A DNA stretch of 64,000 bases. Source: Aricia agestis. Its lineage: Eukaryota > Arthropoda > Insecta > Lepidoptera > Lycaenidae. Both the position numbers and the translations under genes were made by a program. Of the stretch, positions 21,240 through 32,800 are shown in pieces (position 1 is the first letter of the stretch; each line of letters opens with the position of its first letter). The stretch covers positions 8,062,501-8,126,500 of the forward strand of contig NC_056422.1 in NCBI RefSeq assembly GCF_905147365.1, written 5' to 3'. The notes under the pieces are model-generated. The model saw only the letters and a list, made by a program, of their open reading frames with translations. It was not told the origin of the DNA and made no database searches.

Positions 21240-23285
21240 CAGTGGGAAGTTCCTCCGAAACTATAAGAGCTATACTATTGAAAATTGGGAAGTAGATGTA
21301 GTCTGTAAACCGCATTAAGATTTTGATACAAAAATGGAAAAAATATAAAAAAATTTAGGGGTCCCCATAGGTACAACTGAAACAAAAAAAAAATTTTTCA
21401 TCTAACCTATACGTGTGAGGTATCTATGGATAGGTTTTCAAAAATCATATTGAGGTTTCGCATGTCATTTTTATCTAACTTGAATAGTTTGCGAGAGAGA
21501 CTCTTCCAAAGTGGTAAAATGTGTGTCCCCCCCCTCTAACTTCTAAAGTAGGGGCATGATAAGTCTAAAAATAACATATGATGTACATTACTATAAAAAC
21601 TATATATATTTATACGTGGGAGAGTCATGCTTCGGCACGAATGGGCCGGCTCGACCGGATAAATACCACGTTCTCACAGAAAACCGGCGTGAGTGAGTTT
21701 ACCGGAGGCCCAATCCCCTAACCCCTACCCTATTCCCTTCCCTACCCTCAACTATTCCCTTCCCTTCCCTTCCCTACCCTCCCCTTTTACCCTATTCCCT
21801 CTTAAAAGGCCGGCAACGCACTTGCAGCTCTTCTGATGCTGCGAGTGTCCATGGGCGACGGAAGTTGCTTTCCATCAGGTGACCCGTTTGCTCGTTTGCC
21901 CCCTTATTTCATAAAAAAAAAACTACCAATGAAAATTGATTTGAACGATATCTAGCAAGTAGTTTTTTTTAATCGTCATAAATGGTAAATCCTAAACCAA
22001 TAAAAAAATATATTTTTCATCTAACCTATGCGTGTGGGGTATCTATAGATAGGTCTTTAAAAATCATATTGAAGTTTCTTCTATAATGTTTTGTAACCTG
22101 AATAGTTTGCGAGAGAGACTCTTCCAAAGTGGAAAAATTTGTGTCGCCCCTCTAGTTTAGAGTTAGAATTTGGCCGCTTTTTTGTTATTATTTCCAGACA
22201 TGAGGGCCTCCTCAAAATATAAGTGTAGATATTTTAGCTCAGAAATCAACTGGGTTTTACAAGATAACTTTGTATGTTTTCGTCATACAAGGCGCAAGAT
22301 AAAGTACGGAATGAGATGTCTCAGATACCGGTCCCTTCTTGAGGGCTACACTTAGTTCCGTAATAAAGTACTCGTATTTTTCACAGCTTTACTACGTCAC
22401 GCATGAGGCTAGCCATTTGTAAAACAGGCCAAGTGCGAGCCGGTATCGCGAAAGGTTCCGTATAAAACTAAAAACGTGTTGTAGCCTCCTTAATTAGGGT
22501 TCCGTAGCCAAATGGCAAAAAACGGAACCCTTATAGATTCGTCATGTCTGTCTGTCTATATGTCTGTCTGTCCGTCCGTATGTCACAGCCACTTTTCTCC
22601 GAAACTATAAGAGCTATACTTTTGAAGCTTGGTAAGTAGATGTAATCTGTGAACCGCCTTAAGATTTTGATACAAACATGGAAAAATTATAAAAAATTTT
22701 AGGGGTCCCCATAGGTACAACTGAAACAAAAAAAAATTTTTTTCATCTAACCTATGCGTGTGGGGTATCTATGAATAGGTCTCTGTAAATTATATTGAGG
22801 TTTCAAGTATCATTTTTTTTCTAACCTGAATAGTTTCCTAGAGAGACTCTTCCAAAGTGGTAAAATGTGTCCCCCCCCCCTCCCCCCTTCTAACTTCTAA
22901 AGTAGGGACATGATAAGTCTAAACAAAATATATGATGTACATTACTATAAAAACTACCAACGAAAATTAGTTTGAACAAGATCTAGCTAGTAGTTTTTTT
23001 TTATACGTCATAAATAGTAAACCTGAAACCAAAAAAAATTTTTTTTCGATCTAACCTATGCGTGTGGGGTATATGTTTTTGTAACCTGAATAGTTTGCGA
23101 GAGAGACTCTTCCAAAGTGGAAAAATTTGTGTCGTCTCCCCCCCCCCCCCCCCCCGAAATTAAAAGGTTTATGATTTATTTTTAATAAATCATAAACCTT
23201 TTAATTTCATAAAAATAAACCTTATTGTTGTTGCGGAACTCTTCATGGGCGAGTCCAACTCGCACTTGGCCGGTTTTTTTTATTT
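21240..23285. repeat. Family C repeat complex, partly duplicated, with a nested SINE-like element
   Basis: The block with GGGGTCCCCATAGGTACAAC, CTAACCTATGCGTGTGGGGT and GAGAGAGACTCTTCCAAAGT occurs three to four times in the same order (21355, 22000, 22700, 23030). Runs of C up to 18 long lie near 23137. 21614-21921 is a family S insertion; the paralogue near 22945 shows the uninterrupted ATAAAAACTACCAA. Confidence 0.65.
21614..21921 (+). mobile_element. Poly(A) SINE-like repeat (family S), copy 3, nested
   Basis: ACGTGGGAGAG start, pyrimidine minisatellite, then CCCCCTTATTTCATAAAAAA. It interrupts a family C repeat. Part of the segment around AACAGCGCTTGCGCTGT is missing. Confidence 0.85.
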
Positions 23286-23854
23286 AGTTTAAAATGAAAT
23301 TTTGAAAAATCTAGACATCTCGAGTTATAAAAAGATGTTCTTATCACTATATAAAATGTGACTATAAAATTAGATCAGAATGTTAAGGTTATATAATAAG
23401 CTATGTTTCAGTTAGAGGACATGAAATAATCAGGAAACACCTGTAGAAAATATTACAATACATCTGTGAAAATATAAGATGGTATGGAAATTATGGCTCA
23501 CTTTGGTACTTACTTGAGGGTGCAGTTGGGGCGTCAATACAGATAGACAGATAGACAGACACACACAAAGACAGACAGCGAAATCTCAGATTTTTTCCCG
23601 GCACGGAACTCTAAAAAGTACAGAGATCCAAGGGTATATTAATTCATGTATTCAGCTTAGAAAATAGTTTATGAAAACGCGTTCTGCCTTTGTTACACGA
23701 AATAATCATAAAACTGTTACACTAGTAGTGTAGCCAAAATATGATGAGAGCAAGGTATATTTTGTCTCATTTAAACACGGAGCTCATACAAATTAGTATT
23801 AGCTCCGTGCATTTAAATGATTTTGTGTTGAGTAAAAGAAAGATTATATGGCAT
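23286..23854. other. No gene recognised
   Basis: AT-rich DNA with a CAGATAGACAGACAGAC run near 23540. A short inverted pair (ATTTAAACACGGAGCT / AGCTCCGTGCATTTAAAT) lies at about 23770-23820. Confidence 0.4.
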
Positions 23855-24143
23855 ACGTGGGAGAGCCATGCTTCGGCACGAATGGGCCGGCTCGACCGGA
23901 TAAATACCACGTTCTCACAGAAAACCGGCGTGAAACAGCGCTTGCGCTGTGTTTCGCCGAGTGAGTGAGTTTACCGGAGGCCCAATCCCCTAACCCCTAC
24001 CCTATACCCTCCCCTATTCCCTCTTAAAAGGCCGGCAACGCACTTGAAGCTCTTCTGATGCTGCGAGTGTCCGTGGGCGACGGAAGTTGCTTTCCATCAG
24101 GTGACACGTTTGCTCGTTTGCCCCCTTATTACATAAAAAAAAA
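23855..24143 (+). mobile_element. Poly(A) SINE-like repeat (family S), copy 4
   Basis: Complete ends; the minisatellite section is the shortest of the full copies (CCCTACCCTATACCC only). Confidence 0.85.
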
Positions 24144-24325
24144 TATGGGCATCTTTGAATGGCTGAGTCAGATTGTTTTTTTTTAATTGCCCAAAACGAT
24201 AATAACACTACTGCTAGCTCTTTTCAAATGTGCCAAAATGAATACGACTAATGATAAAAAGTTATGAAAATAACGTTTTTAATTTATGAATGGAAGGCAG
24301 AATTTATAGATATCTAGATCTAGCA

Positions 24326-24553
24326 TAAGCTATGTCCACACTATGCGCTTTCGTCTTTAATTTTCGTCATCTTCTCTCATTCAACTTTCGTTTTGGCGCA
24401 TTCAATAATAGAATGCGTCAACGAACGCAACTCCAACATTGTCATTTTTGTTTTTTGAATATGGTCAGAGGGCAGGCCTCACGTCCGCTGTTGAATGCGC
24501 TATAACGCATGCCCTTGACGAACAGAAAAAGGCACAGTGTGGACAAAGCTATA
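24326..24553. mobile_element. Short TIR element
   Basis: Ends AGCTATGTCCACACT and AGTGTGGACAAAGCTAT are near-perfect inverted repeats. The interior has no frame of note. MITE-like. Confidence 0.65.
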
Positions 24554-24603
24554 GCTCTTTCTATATGAAACACAAACAAAACAAACGTGAAAATAACTTT
24601 ATA

Positions 24604-24780
24604 TATGTCATAGGATGATTTGATAAATCCGTGTTTTCGCGAAATCCCTAGAATTTTCGCGAAAATTCGATTTATCAAATCATCCTACAATGTCGTAGGA
24701 TGATTTGATAAATCGAATTTTCGCGAAATTTCTAGGGATTTCGCGAAAACACGGATTTATCAAATCATCCTACGACATAT
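24604..24780. repeat. 177-bp nested palindrome
   Basis: The whole block is an almost perfect inverted repeat with a centre at ACAATGTCGT, and each half is itself an imperfect inverted repeat. TAGGATGATTTGATAAATC or its complement therefore occurs four times. TTTTCGCGAAA repeats within. It is either a very young foldback element or a MITE pair. Confidence 0.85.
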
Positions 24781-25282
24781 ACATAAAACTAGCTGTTGCT
24801 TGTGAATTTGTCTGCATTAACATAGTATGATAACTAAGACAGTTTTCCCCTTTTTGTGGTTCCTTATACAAAGAGTAAAAACGGGACCCTATTGCAATGA
24901 CTTCACTGTTAGTCTGTCTCCACTCTCCAGGCTGTATCTCAAGAACTATATAGCTAGCGGACTAGCTAAATAGTTGTAGATATAGCCTATATCACTAAGA
25001 ACACACCAGCTATCTATCGGTGTTAAAGTGTTTGTAATCGGACCAGTAGTTTCGGAGATTACCTCCTACAAACGAAAAAACAAAATATACCTTTATTATA
25101 TTAGTGTAAACTAGCTATTTGACCGAGCGTTGCTCGGTATTCGATAAAACACGAATAAAATGACATTTTCTGAAAATGATTCCTAGCTAGATCGATTTAT
25201 CGCCCCCGAAACCCCATATATACTAAATTTCATGAAAATCGTTGGAGCCGATTCCGAGATTCCAATTATATATTTATATATA
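24781..25282. repeat. Helitron-like and family C fragments
   Basis: 24787 starts CTAGCTGTTGCTTGTG and 25111 CTAGCTATTTGACCGAGCG, both minus-strand Helitron-like ends. 24850-25080 carries family C text (GGGACCCTATTGCAATGACTTC). Confidence 0.5.
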
Positions 25283-27011
25283 CAGTCGTGGTCAACTAAT
25301 TAGGGACAGTTAAGGCACCAAGCAATATTAACTATTCAAGTCCTTTTATTATCACCTATATTCGATATTAGTGTCTGTTACTTTATAAACATATTAACTG
25401 ATAGTATTCTAGTTCTTAGCATAAAATAAAAATTAAATAAATACATACTACTCGTACTCGTATATAACCTCATCAAAACACGTCAACAAATAAATATGAT
25501 ACAAAAGATCTGGCCACCTAATTAGGGACACTTAGTTTTTGCCTTCTAAATTAAAAATAAATAAAAAGTCATAGCTTTTCTTTCGCGTTTTCTTAATTCT
25601 GGCGCTAATTTCAAAAGCGTGATCGTTATTGTGTATCTTATAAACTCATTAAATAATTAAAATGTTTGGTCGAAAGTAGAGTTGTGACGCAACAATGTTC
25701 AATTTTTACCAACGTGGGTGGCCATACAAGAAAATAGCAGTAGATCATTTGGAATGTTCCAAAAACATGGTTTACAATGCCGTGGCATATTATTTTCAAA
25801 ACGCATAACACCACTGAAAGTGTACCTAGAAAGAAGAGACCAAGAAAAACCACCCCACAAGATGATCGTCGAATGATTGTTCTCGCGAAAAGAGACCCCT
25901 TTAAGGGTTCCGTTCATATCAAGAGCAAAGTTTTTGGGCCAGCATCGAATGCTGGAGTATCAGCGAGGACTGTCAGAAGGCGGCTAGTGGAGGAAAAACT
26001 TGTAGGAAGAGTTACACGGAAAGTTCCGTTGCTGAAGAAAGAACACAAACAAGCAAAATTGGCGTTCGCAAGGAGATAATATGGACATTGGACTGTTGCT
26101 CAATGGAAAAATGTGCTACTTTCTGACGAGACCAAGATAAATTTGATTTCATCAGATGGCAGACAATATGTGCGACGGCCGAAAAAGTCGGCCATTAATC
26201 CAAAATATACAAAGAAGCAGGTGATAAAACATGGAGGAGGAAATATTCAAATCTGGGGCTGTTTTTCAGGACATGGAGTAGGGCTTATAAAAAAATTGAA
26301 GGAAAACTAGACTTGTTTCAATATAAACAAATATTAGAATACTGTATGCTAAAAAAGTGTTGCTAGGATTGTGGACGTTCCAACACGATAAAGACCCAAA
26401 ACATAAGGCGCAGTCCGTCAAATCGTTCCTAGCGCAGCAGTCAGTGACGGTACTAGATTGGCCCGTAAACAGGCCAGATCTACCCAATCGAACACTTATG
26501 GTACGAAGCCAGAAAAAAATTGCAACTCAACGTACTACTACTAAAAATAAGCTTTACGAGCAATTCCAAGCTGTTTGGAATAATATTCCTTTAGAAACTA
26601 TGCCACGCCGATATCAAATGGTTTTAACCAACAAATGCAACCATACTGGTAATTAGAATGTCAGTTATTAATTTTGTTTTTTGTTAAAATTTTGTTAATT
26701 AACATTTTAATATAATAAACATTTAAATACTTCCCAGCATATTAAATTTTGTAGTCAAAATTGGACATGCCCCTAATTAGTTGTCCACGTATTAGTCAAT
26801 AATGAGAAAATAGCAGTAACGTAATTTACCTACAAATAGCGATGTCAAGTAGCTATTTCCTTATCTGACCACAAAATATTAAGAGTGCTAGTCAATTTAC
26901 TTGTTGTCAATGGTAAAATCTTCAAAGCTACTTTGAGAAAGGGTTTCTCGGCCTTTTGAGAAACACGTGCGTTTTCGTGATATAGCGTCCCTAATTAGTT
27001 GGCCACGACTG
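25283..27011 (+). mobile_element. Tc1-like transposon with IR/DR ends
   Basis: 1,729 bp flanked by TA. The outer ends CAGTCGTGGTCAACTAATTA and TAATTAGTTGGCCACGACTG are inverted. A second, inner copy of the motif ACCTAATTAGGGACA lies at about 25510-25532 and its inverse at about 26762-26790, giving the IR/DR layout known from some Tc1 elements. The transposase inside is broken. Confidence 0.9.
25660..26656 (+). pseudogene. Tc1-like transposase, decayed
   Basis: The intact enzyme cuts and pastes the element. Here the pieces lie in at least two frames. An N-terminal helix-turn-helix-like part (GWPYKKIAVDHLECSKNM) ends at a TAA near 25804. The next block, 25777 on, has KKRPRKTT and SARTVRRRL, then a TAA at 26077-26079. 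The same frame resumes with LLSDETKIN (first catalytic Asp) and GGGNIQIWGCFS. After 26310 the frame shifts to one with FQHDKDPKHKA (second Asp) and DWPVNRPDLPNRT, where the expected NPIEN-type Glu region is scrambled. The C-terminal part ends at 26654. Clearly inactive. Confidence 0.9.
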
Positions 27012-28471
27012 TATATACAAGAATTGCTCGTTTAAAGATATAAGATAGATGATTAAATAAGTAAAACGTAAAACGAATTATTATATCATTTAATAACATG
27101 GGAAAGTGGGAACAACGTTAACCCGGTCGTGCTAAATTCGGCTCTCGCCAATTTACATATAAATTGATTTAGACAAAAACTATTAAATCACTCCGAGAAA
27201 ATTACCATAAACGTTGCTTACTAAACATGTAAATTTATGATATAAAATATAACAGAGAATTAAATCTCGTGCTTATATTGTGAAAACGTGGGTCAAACTT
27301 CTCTACTAATTTCAGCTGGTAAAATCGCGTACCATATTATGTACTATAGTACACTAGCTGTTACCCGCGACTTCGTCCGCGTCAACAAAATGTAAAATAC
27401 ATAGGTAAAAAATAAAAAAGTAAAAATATATCATCCTCCTTTTTGGAAGTCGGTTAAAAAGTAGCCTATAAAAGTATCTGCCAATAAAAGTCCCGTCTAA
27501 ATCGGTCCAGCCATTTCGGAGATTAGCCGGAACAAACAGACAAACATACAGACAGACAAAAATTCTAAAAATTGTTATTTTGCTGTAAGTACCGTCTAAA
27601 TATTCATACGCATGTACTAAGAAACGGTTATTTTAATATTACAAACAGACACTCCAATTTTATTTATATGTATAGATATAATATAATGGTACCCTGGTTA
27701 CCCTGTGATGTATATTTTCCCAGAACGTACAGTTAATGCATACCTTTCACCCAAATCGGTTCAGTGGTTTGTGAGAAAAAAAGTTACAATCAGACAGACA
27801 GACAGACACATGGACAACAGTTTTTACACACAGTCCCAAGCCCACCTTTAACAATTACCAATTTGTGAAAGCATATTATTATACCCTCATAATAATTGTA
27901 AAAAACATGTGCGGTTCACGTGCAAACTATATTAATAGTTTAGACGCAACCATATTTTGAGTAACAGAGCAGAGAATATTTTTCACATAAAGCAAAAACA
28001 TAAAAAGGAAATAAAGTTATGTTAGTAACAGGATGTGCTGAGGTTAAATATTTGTGGAGTTCTGTTATTTCGTAGTAGGGGCAGATTGTTTGTTTTGTTT
28101 ATTCCCTTACCTTACCCTTCTAATGATCACACAACGGGTGTTCTTTTTGAATTATGGCTGTATTTTTGAAATATAACATATTATTTTAATGGAGAGTAAC
28201 GTGGAGAAAAGCTGCTCATAACTTTTTATTAAGATATCTAAAATAAGTTGAACTAGCGACTTACCCTGGCTTCGCACAGATGCAATACAACCTAAACCTA
28301 AAAATTATCAGTATTTTTCTAATATGCATATTATTATGTATATGTATTACACGTTTGTGAATCGTGTTCGATTGGAAACTTTACTTTATGTAAAGTTACA
28401 CATAAAGACAGACAGCATGAAGGTACTTTGCTTATTACTATGTAGTAATTGTATTTTAGATACCTCATTAA
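27012..28471. repeat. Helitron-like DNA and unassigned AT-rich sequence
   Basis: 27354-27680 reads as a minus-strand Helitron-like element beginning CTAGCTGTTACCCGCGACTT, with GGAAGTCGGTTAAAA inside. Another diverged piece follows to about 27850. The rest (27850-28470) has no recognised feature. Confidence 0.5.
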
Positions 28472-28656
28472 GCCCGGCCGTACATTGTCCGAATTTTGAT
28501 CAGAAACATTTGAATTCTGCCGGATCTCCACCCCGCACACTATCCGAAATATCCTTCCGGCGAATTCGAGCTCACTCGGCTCAGTACAAAATGTAGGAGA
28601 CAGCGCGGACGTTCAACTGTTTCTGATCAGAAATGTCGTACAATGTGCGGCCGGGC
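28472..28656. mobile_element. TIR element with TAA target (PIF/Harbinger-like MITE)
   Basis: Ends GCCCGGCCGTACATTGT and ACAATGTGCGGCCGGGC are inverted and flanked by TAA on both sides; arms extend to TGATCAGAAAC. 185 bp, no coding. Confidence 0.75.
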
Positions 28657-28914
28657 TAAACAGGAACAAAAAAAAATTAAAAGGTGTTAAGGGACACCCG
28701 AATGGAACGAAGTTATTTCTTGTGTTCAAAAAACCTGTATACATATACACTCAAAAAATTTATTAAAAATACAAACTATCAACGCCCTCTGCCCCTAACA
28801 TGCAAGTACTAATAAAAAGGTGTCGAGGTCAAATCAAGGTCAAATATCGTTCTGTCTAGCCTTCAGATTTACGCCGGACGCGCGATAAGGAACTTCTTTC
28901 CAAAACTACATTAT

Positions 28915-29185
28915 ATATCTATGGACGCTTCACACCACGTCAGTCTGGCCCCGTGGTAAGTACCTGAAGGACTTGTGTTACAGGTACCAGACAACGGAAA
29001 TATATTTAATACTTTTATACTATACATATATTTAAGATTTTTTATTATATGATACACATATTTAATACACATCCATGACCCAGGAACTTTGAAAGCTTTT
29101 TGTTCCGTCGGCGGGATTCGAACCCGCGACCCCCGGCTTGAGCTACCAACGCGCTCACCACTGAGCCACAGAGGTCGTCATTGTG
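28915..29185 (-). mobile_element. tRNA-derived SINE, family 1, copy 2
   Basis: Minus-strand head with TGGCTCAGTGG and GGTTCGAATCC, both perfect pol III boxes, followed by the family-1 body. It could still promote pol III transcription. Confidence 0.85.
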
Positions 29186-30970
29186 TACGCAGACGTTACA
29201 GTTGTAAAATGTTTTGGCCTTATCTGTCAGGCGATTTTCTAACGCATCAAACAAGGCCGTAACATTTTAAAATTGCTATAATTAGATGATGCCCGCAACT
29301 CCGTTGCGCCAAAATTAGTGGGAACCATAATTTTTTTTGGGATAAAAAGATCCTATACATACAGACAGACGGACAAACGGACAGACAGACAGACAGACAC
29401 ACTTTCGCATCCATAATATTAAGTATGGATACACAGTGTGGTTCAGTTTGGTATCAGCAAAGTGTAACTTTTGGCTTAAAATAATTTTAAATTGAAAGTC
29501 CTTCCAGAATCCTCGGCTCTATAAATTTGCCGTTTAGCCAATTAGCGGTGTACGATTGGACGCCTGAGATTAATCACAGGAAAGTTTTAGCTCTGGTCTC
29601 CGGGCTAGCGTGGTTGAAAGTTGCACGAGGTCAGAGCTGGCTCTTTTATAACTCAAGCAAAGACTCTTTAGTAAAATTGGGACGAAAATTGGGCCTCGCG
29701 GTTTTGGGGTGCGGAAAGTACAGAAAAGAGGCATGGTGCGCGCCTACTTCATAGAGTATGTTATTTGAGCAGACAAAAAAGATTAATTATTATAATATCA
29801 TTATTATAATTTATTGTCAATTGAAAGTCTTAGTATTACCAATTACAGGTATTAATATTGTATTTTGAAAGGCCATAAAATAGCTGGAAAAACTCACCCT
29901 AAGGGCCAACCCACACGTACCACAACCACACCACAACCACACCACTTGGTTGGGCGTATATTTCGTGAGAAATGAATTTTACCTTTTTTCTTGAATTTTC
30001 AAGGGGTGGAAAAAAGAATCGAAAAAAAAATATCCACAGCCGAACATATAACCTCCTCGTTTTTTGGAAGTCGGTTAAAAATGACTGACGCTACTTCTGG
30101 CCCCTCGGTTCTCCCTATTATCTTATAACCTTGTTTCCGTAATTTTATTGTCGCAATTCATACTTCAATAAAAGTTTATGACAGTTCAAAACAAATAAAA
30201 GGCATCCGAAGATTCATTAACTCAACAACCATCCTCACTTCACGCTTTGTTTCCATTATTATTCATTAATAAGAACAACCTTTTCAACAACGCATCTGCC
30301 TTCCATTAATTTCTCATAAGATGAATATTTTATTGACTTCCACTGAAAATTTTATTCACATTTACTTCTGGAATTACCTTATCAACTCAACTGGTACAAT
30401 TGCCTGTAATTATTGAAATTGCAAGAAAAGATTACAGAATATCAAGTAATGAGAATTACATTTTTTTTAATTTACCTTTATTGCTTTTCATTTTTATGCA
30501 GTATTGTATCATTCAGTGCAAAGTAGTCTTTTTTATGTAATAACAATCAACAAACTAAAGTTTGGTCAAGACTTGGGTCGACGCCAGTAGCTTTTAGAAA
30601 AAGTTAATTAATCATCTTGAAGCGCTCTCAGAAAATGAATTTTATTCGCAACTTCTTCAGTCGTCAATATCCGCAAATAACAATTTTGTAAAGAGGTTAA
30701 CTTACCTCATTAGAGAAATGAAATTAAGATTACTAAGCAGAAATTCGCCTACGGGGATTAAGTTTTACCTTTCAATAAGTATTAACATTTCTGAATGTTT
30801 CTGAATATTTAAATTTGTAAGTACTTGAATGAACATAGCTATTCCTTTATAGATTCTTAGGACTTAGTACAAAATATTATTTGTGAACAGCCTTAGCGTT
30901 GTAGTTCATTAGTCTGATGTTTCTCTGCAAACTTAACACGTCCCTTATATTACGAAGACTTGACTTTGTG
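29186..30970. other. AT-rich, repeat-poor stretch without recognised genes
   Basis: A CAGACAGACGGACAAACGG run lies at 29370-29400. A frame at 29527-29754 encodes 75 residues without recognisable motifs. 30020-30085 has a GGAAGTCGGTTAAAA fragment. 30100-30960 appears unique and non-coding. Confidence 0.4.
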
Positions 30971-31288
30971 ACGTGGGAGAGCCATGCTTCGGCACAAATG
31001 GGCCGGCTCGACCGGAGATATACCACGGGCTCACAGAAAACCGGCATGAAACAGTGCTTGCGCTGTGTTTCGCCGAGTGAGTGAGTTTACCGGAGGCCCA
31101 ATCCCCTACCCTTTTCCCTTCCCTAGAAGAGGGAATAGGATAATAGGGGAGGGCCCTATTATCCTATTCCCTCTTAAAAGGCCGGCGACGCACTGCAGCT
31201 CTTCTGATGCTGCGAGCGTCCATGGGCGACGGAAGTTGCTGTACATCAGGTGACCCGTTTGCTCGTTTGCCACCTTATTTCAGAAAAA
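30971..31288 (+). mobile_element. Poly(A) SINE-like repeat (family S), copy 5
   Basis: Starts directly at GACGTGGGAGAG and ends CACCTTATTTCAGAAAAAGG. The minisatellite contains an inverted pair (GAGGGAATAGGATAATAGGG / CCCTATTATCCTATTCCCTC) that could fold. Confidence 0.85.
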
Positions 31289-31541
31289 GGAGGCTGCATC
31301 ATAACTGTTTTGTAAATTCTTATCTATAATAAATAGTTTATTTTCCTAGTGTACCCTAAAAACACCTTCCGTTCGCGTAAGAAACTGGCGCGCACCTTTA
31401 TTATAAATATTTCCCAATACGAGTTTGAGCACAGCGGACGCGCGGTTCCGCAGGAAATTGAAACCTATTGAATAACCGCACGTAGCTCGCAAATAATATT
31501 TAATACACCTACTTATTTATCATTATAAGAACCTGCCCTAG

Positions 31542-31690
31542 TAGACAAGTGGCAAGCGATTATCGTAAACGCTATGAAAATGTATGCGATTTGACATAAG
31601 TCATCGCTTCGCTAGCGAATACTAATGTCAAATCATACATTTTGTTCCATTGGCGTTGGCGTTTACGATAATCGCTTGCCGCTTGTCTAG
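31542..31690. mobile_element. Short TIR element
   Basis: Arms TAGACAAGTGGCAAGCGATT and AATCGCTTGCCGCTTGTCTA are inverted, continuing through ATCGTAAACGC. About 149 bp. MITE-like. Confidence 0.75.
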
Positions 31691-31920
31691 GCCCTCAGGT
31701 AGACTGTACTTTGCTTTGAGTTCAAAGAAGAACACAATTTATCTCAAAAATATGACGTTTCTTAGGATTAAGAGTAAAACCTGTAGATAGTTCTTTTCTC
31801 CTTTAAAATCCCTTTATTATGTAACTAAACATCATAAAGAAACAGACATGAGATAAATTTAAAGATTCAATAAGATTCTAAGACTTTATTTGCAAAAATC
31901 AAGTAGTACATCTAATCTTA

Positions 31921-32280
31921 TAAATAAAATTCTCGTGTCACAATGTTCGTTCCCGTACTCCTCCGAAACAGCTTGACCGATTCTCATGAAATTTTGTGAG
32001 CAGGTGTATTGAGTAGGTCTGAGTATCGGCCAACATCTATTTTTCAGACTAAAAATTATTTAAATGGCAAAACAACATTTGCGGGGACAGCTAGTATTTA
32101 TATAAAATTCTCGTGTCACCGTGTCACAGTGTTTGTGCGCGAACTCCTCCAAAACGGCTCAACCCATTTTAAATTCATTTTGTATGTAAATTCGTTAAGC
32201 CTGAGAATAGGTTTTTATCTACTTTTTATATTGATTTAAGAAATAATTTATATGGAAAAACATTTGCCGGGTCAGCTATA
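31921..32280 (+). mobile_element. Two tandem Helitron-like fragments
   Basis: The first runs from AAAATTCTCGTGTCACAATG to GGGGACAGCTAG (32094). The second starts again at AAAATTCTCGTGTCACCG and ends GCCGGGTCAGCTATAA. The minus-strand relative is at 59622-59955. Confidence 0.6.
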
Positions 32281-32425
32281 AAAGCTCGAACTACGACAAA
32301 TCCCAATCTGCTGTCCCTCAAGTGACACTTTAAAAGATCTCTGTGTCTATTGGGATTGAACTGGAATGAAGCATTTTAATTATGGCAGACAATTTAAATT
32401 CACACCTTAAAAATATTGTGCAAAA

Positions 32426-32591
32426 ACCAAACCTGGCCTTGTAGCATGAAACTGTTTTGAGACTCTAACTGGACGAGAATGCTGCGTCCTACTCTAACAA
32501 ACGTGAAATGACGTTGTTAGAGCAGGACGCAGCATTCTCGTCCGATTGTTTGAGTCTCAAAACAGTTTCATGCTACAAGGCCAGGTTTGGT
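32426..32591. repeat. Near-perfect 166-bp palindrome in the receptor 3' region
   Basis: ACCAAACCTGGCCTTGTAGC and its inverse end the arms, each about 75 bp, with a loop around GTGAAATGAC. It starts 19 bp downstream of the receptor stop codon, so the receptor transcript probably includes a very stable hairpin. Confidence 0.85.
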
Positions 32592-32609
32592 AGGCCTACA
32601 GATGCGTGT

Positions 32610-32800
32610 TTAAGCTGCTGTAGCACTCGGAGATATAACTTTTTGAAACTGCAGTAAGATGATCAGGTAGGTTAGGAGTAGACTGAGGAAGTTGAATGGG
32701 AGAGTTATGCCGATGTTGAACATGTTGAAGAGAGAGAAGGAGAGATCCCTAGCCTCCGTCAAACCCAAGAATGCCTGCGCCGCAGTTCGTGTTGTTTTGT
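32610..32800 (-). CDS. Gr: Gustatory receptor exon 4 with family signature
   Basis: After ATTTACAG, completes a split Asp codon and adds 62 residues: AFLGLTEARDLSFSLFNMFN, then the last helix with TYLIILLQF, then a short tail and TAA. Confidence 0.88.

Noticed and set aside
29100..29180. tRNA gene with perfect A and B boxes
   Set aside because: The same head with a family-specific body occurs at 10988 and 53088; it is a SINE, and the clover leaf is not complete.
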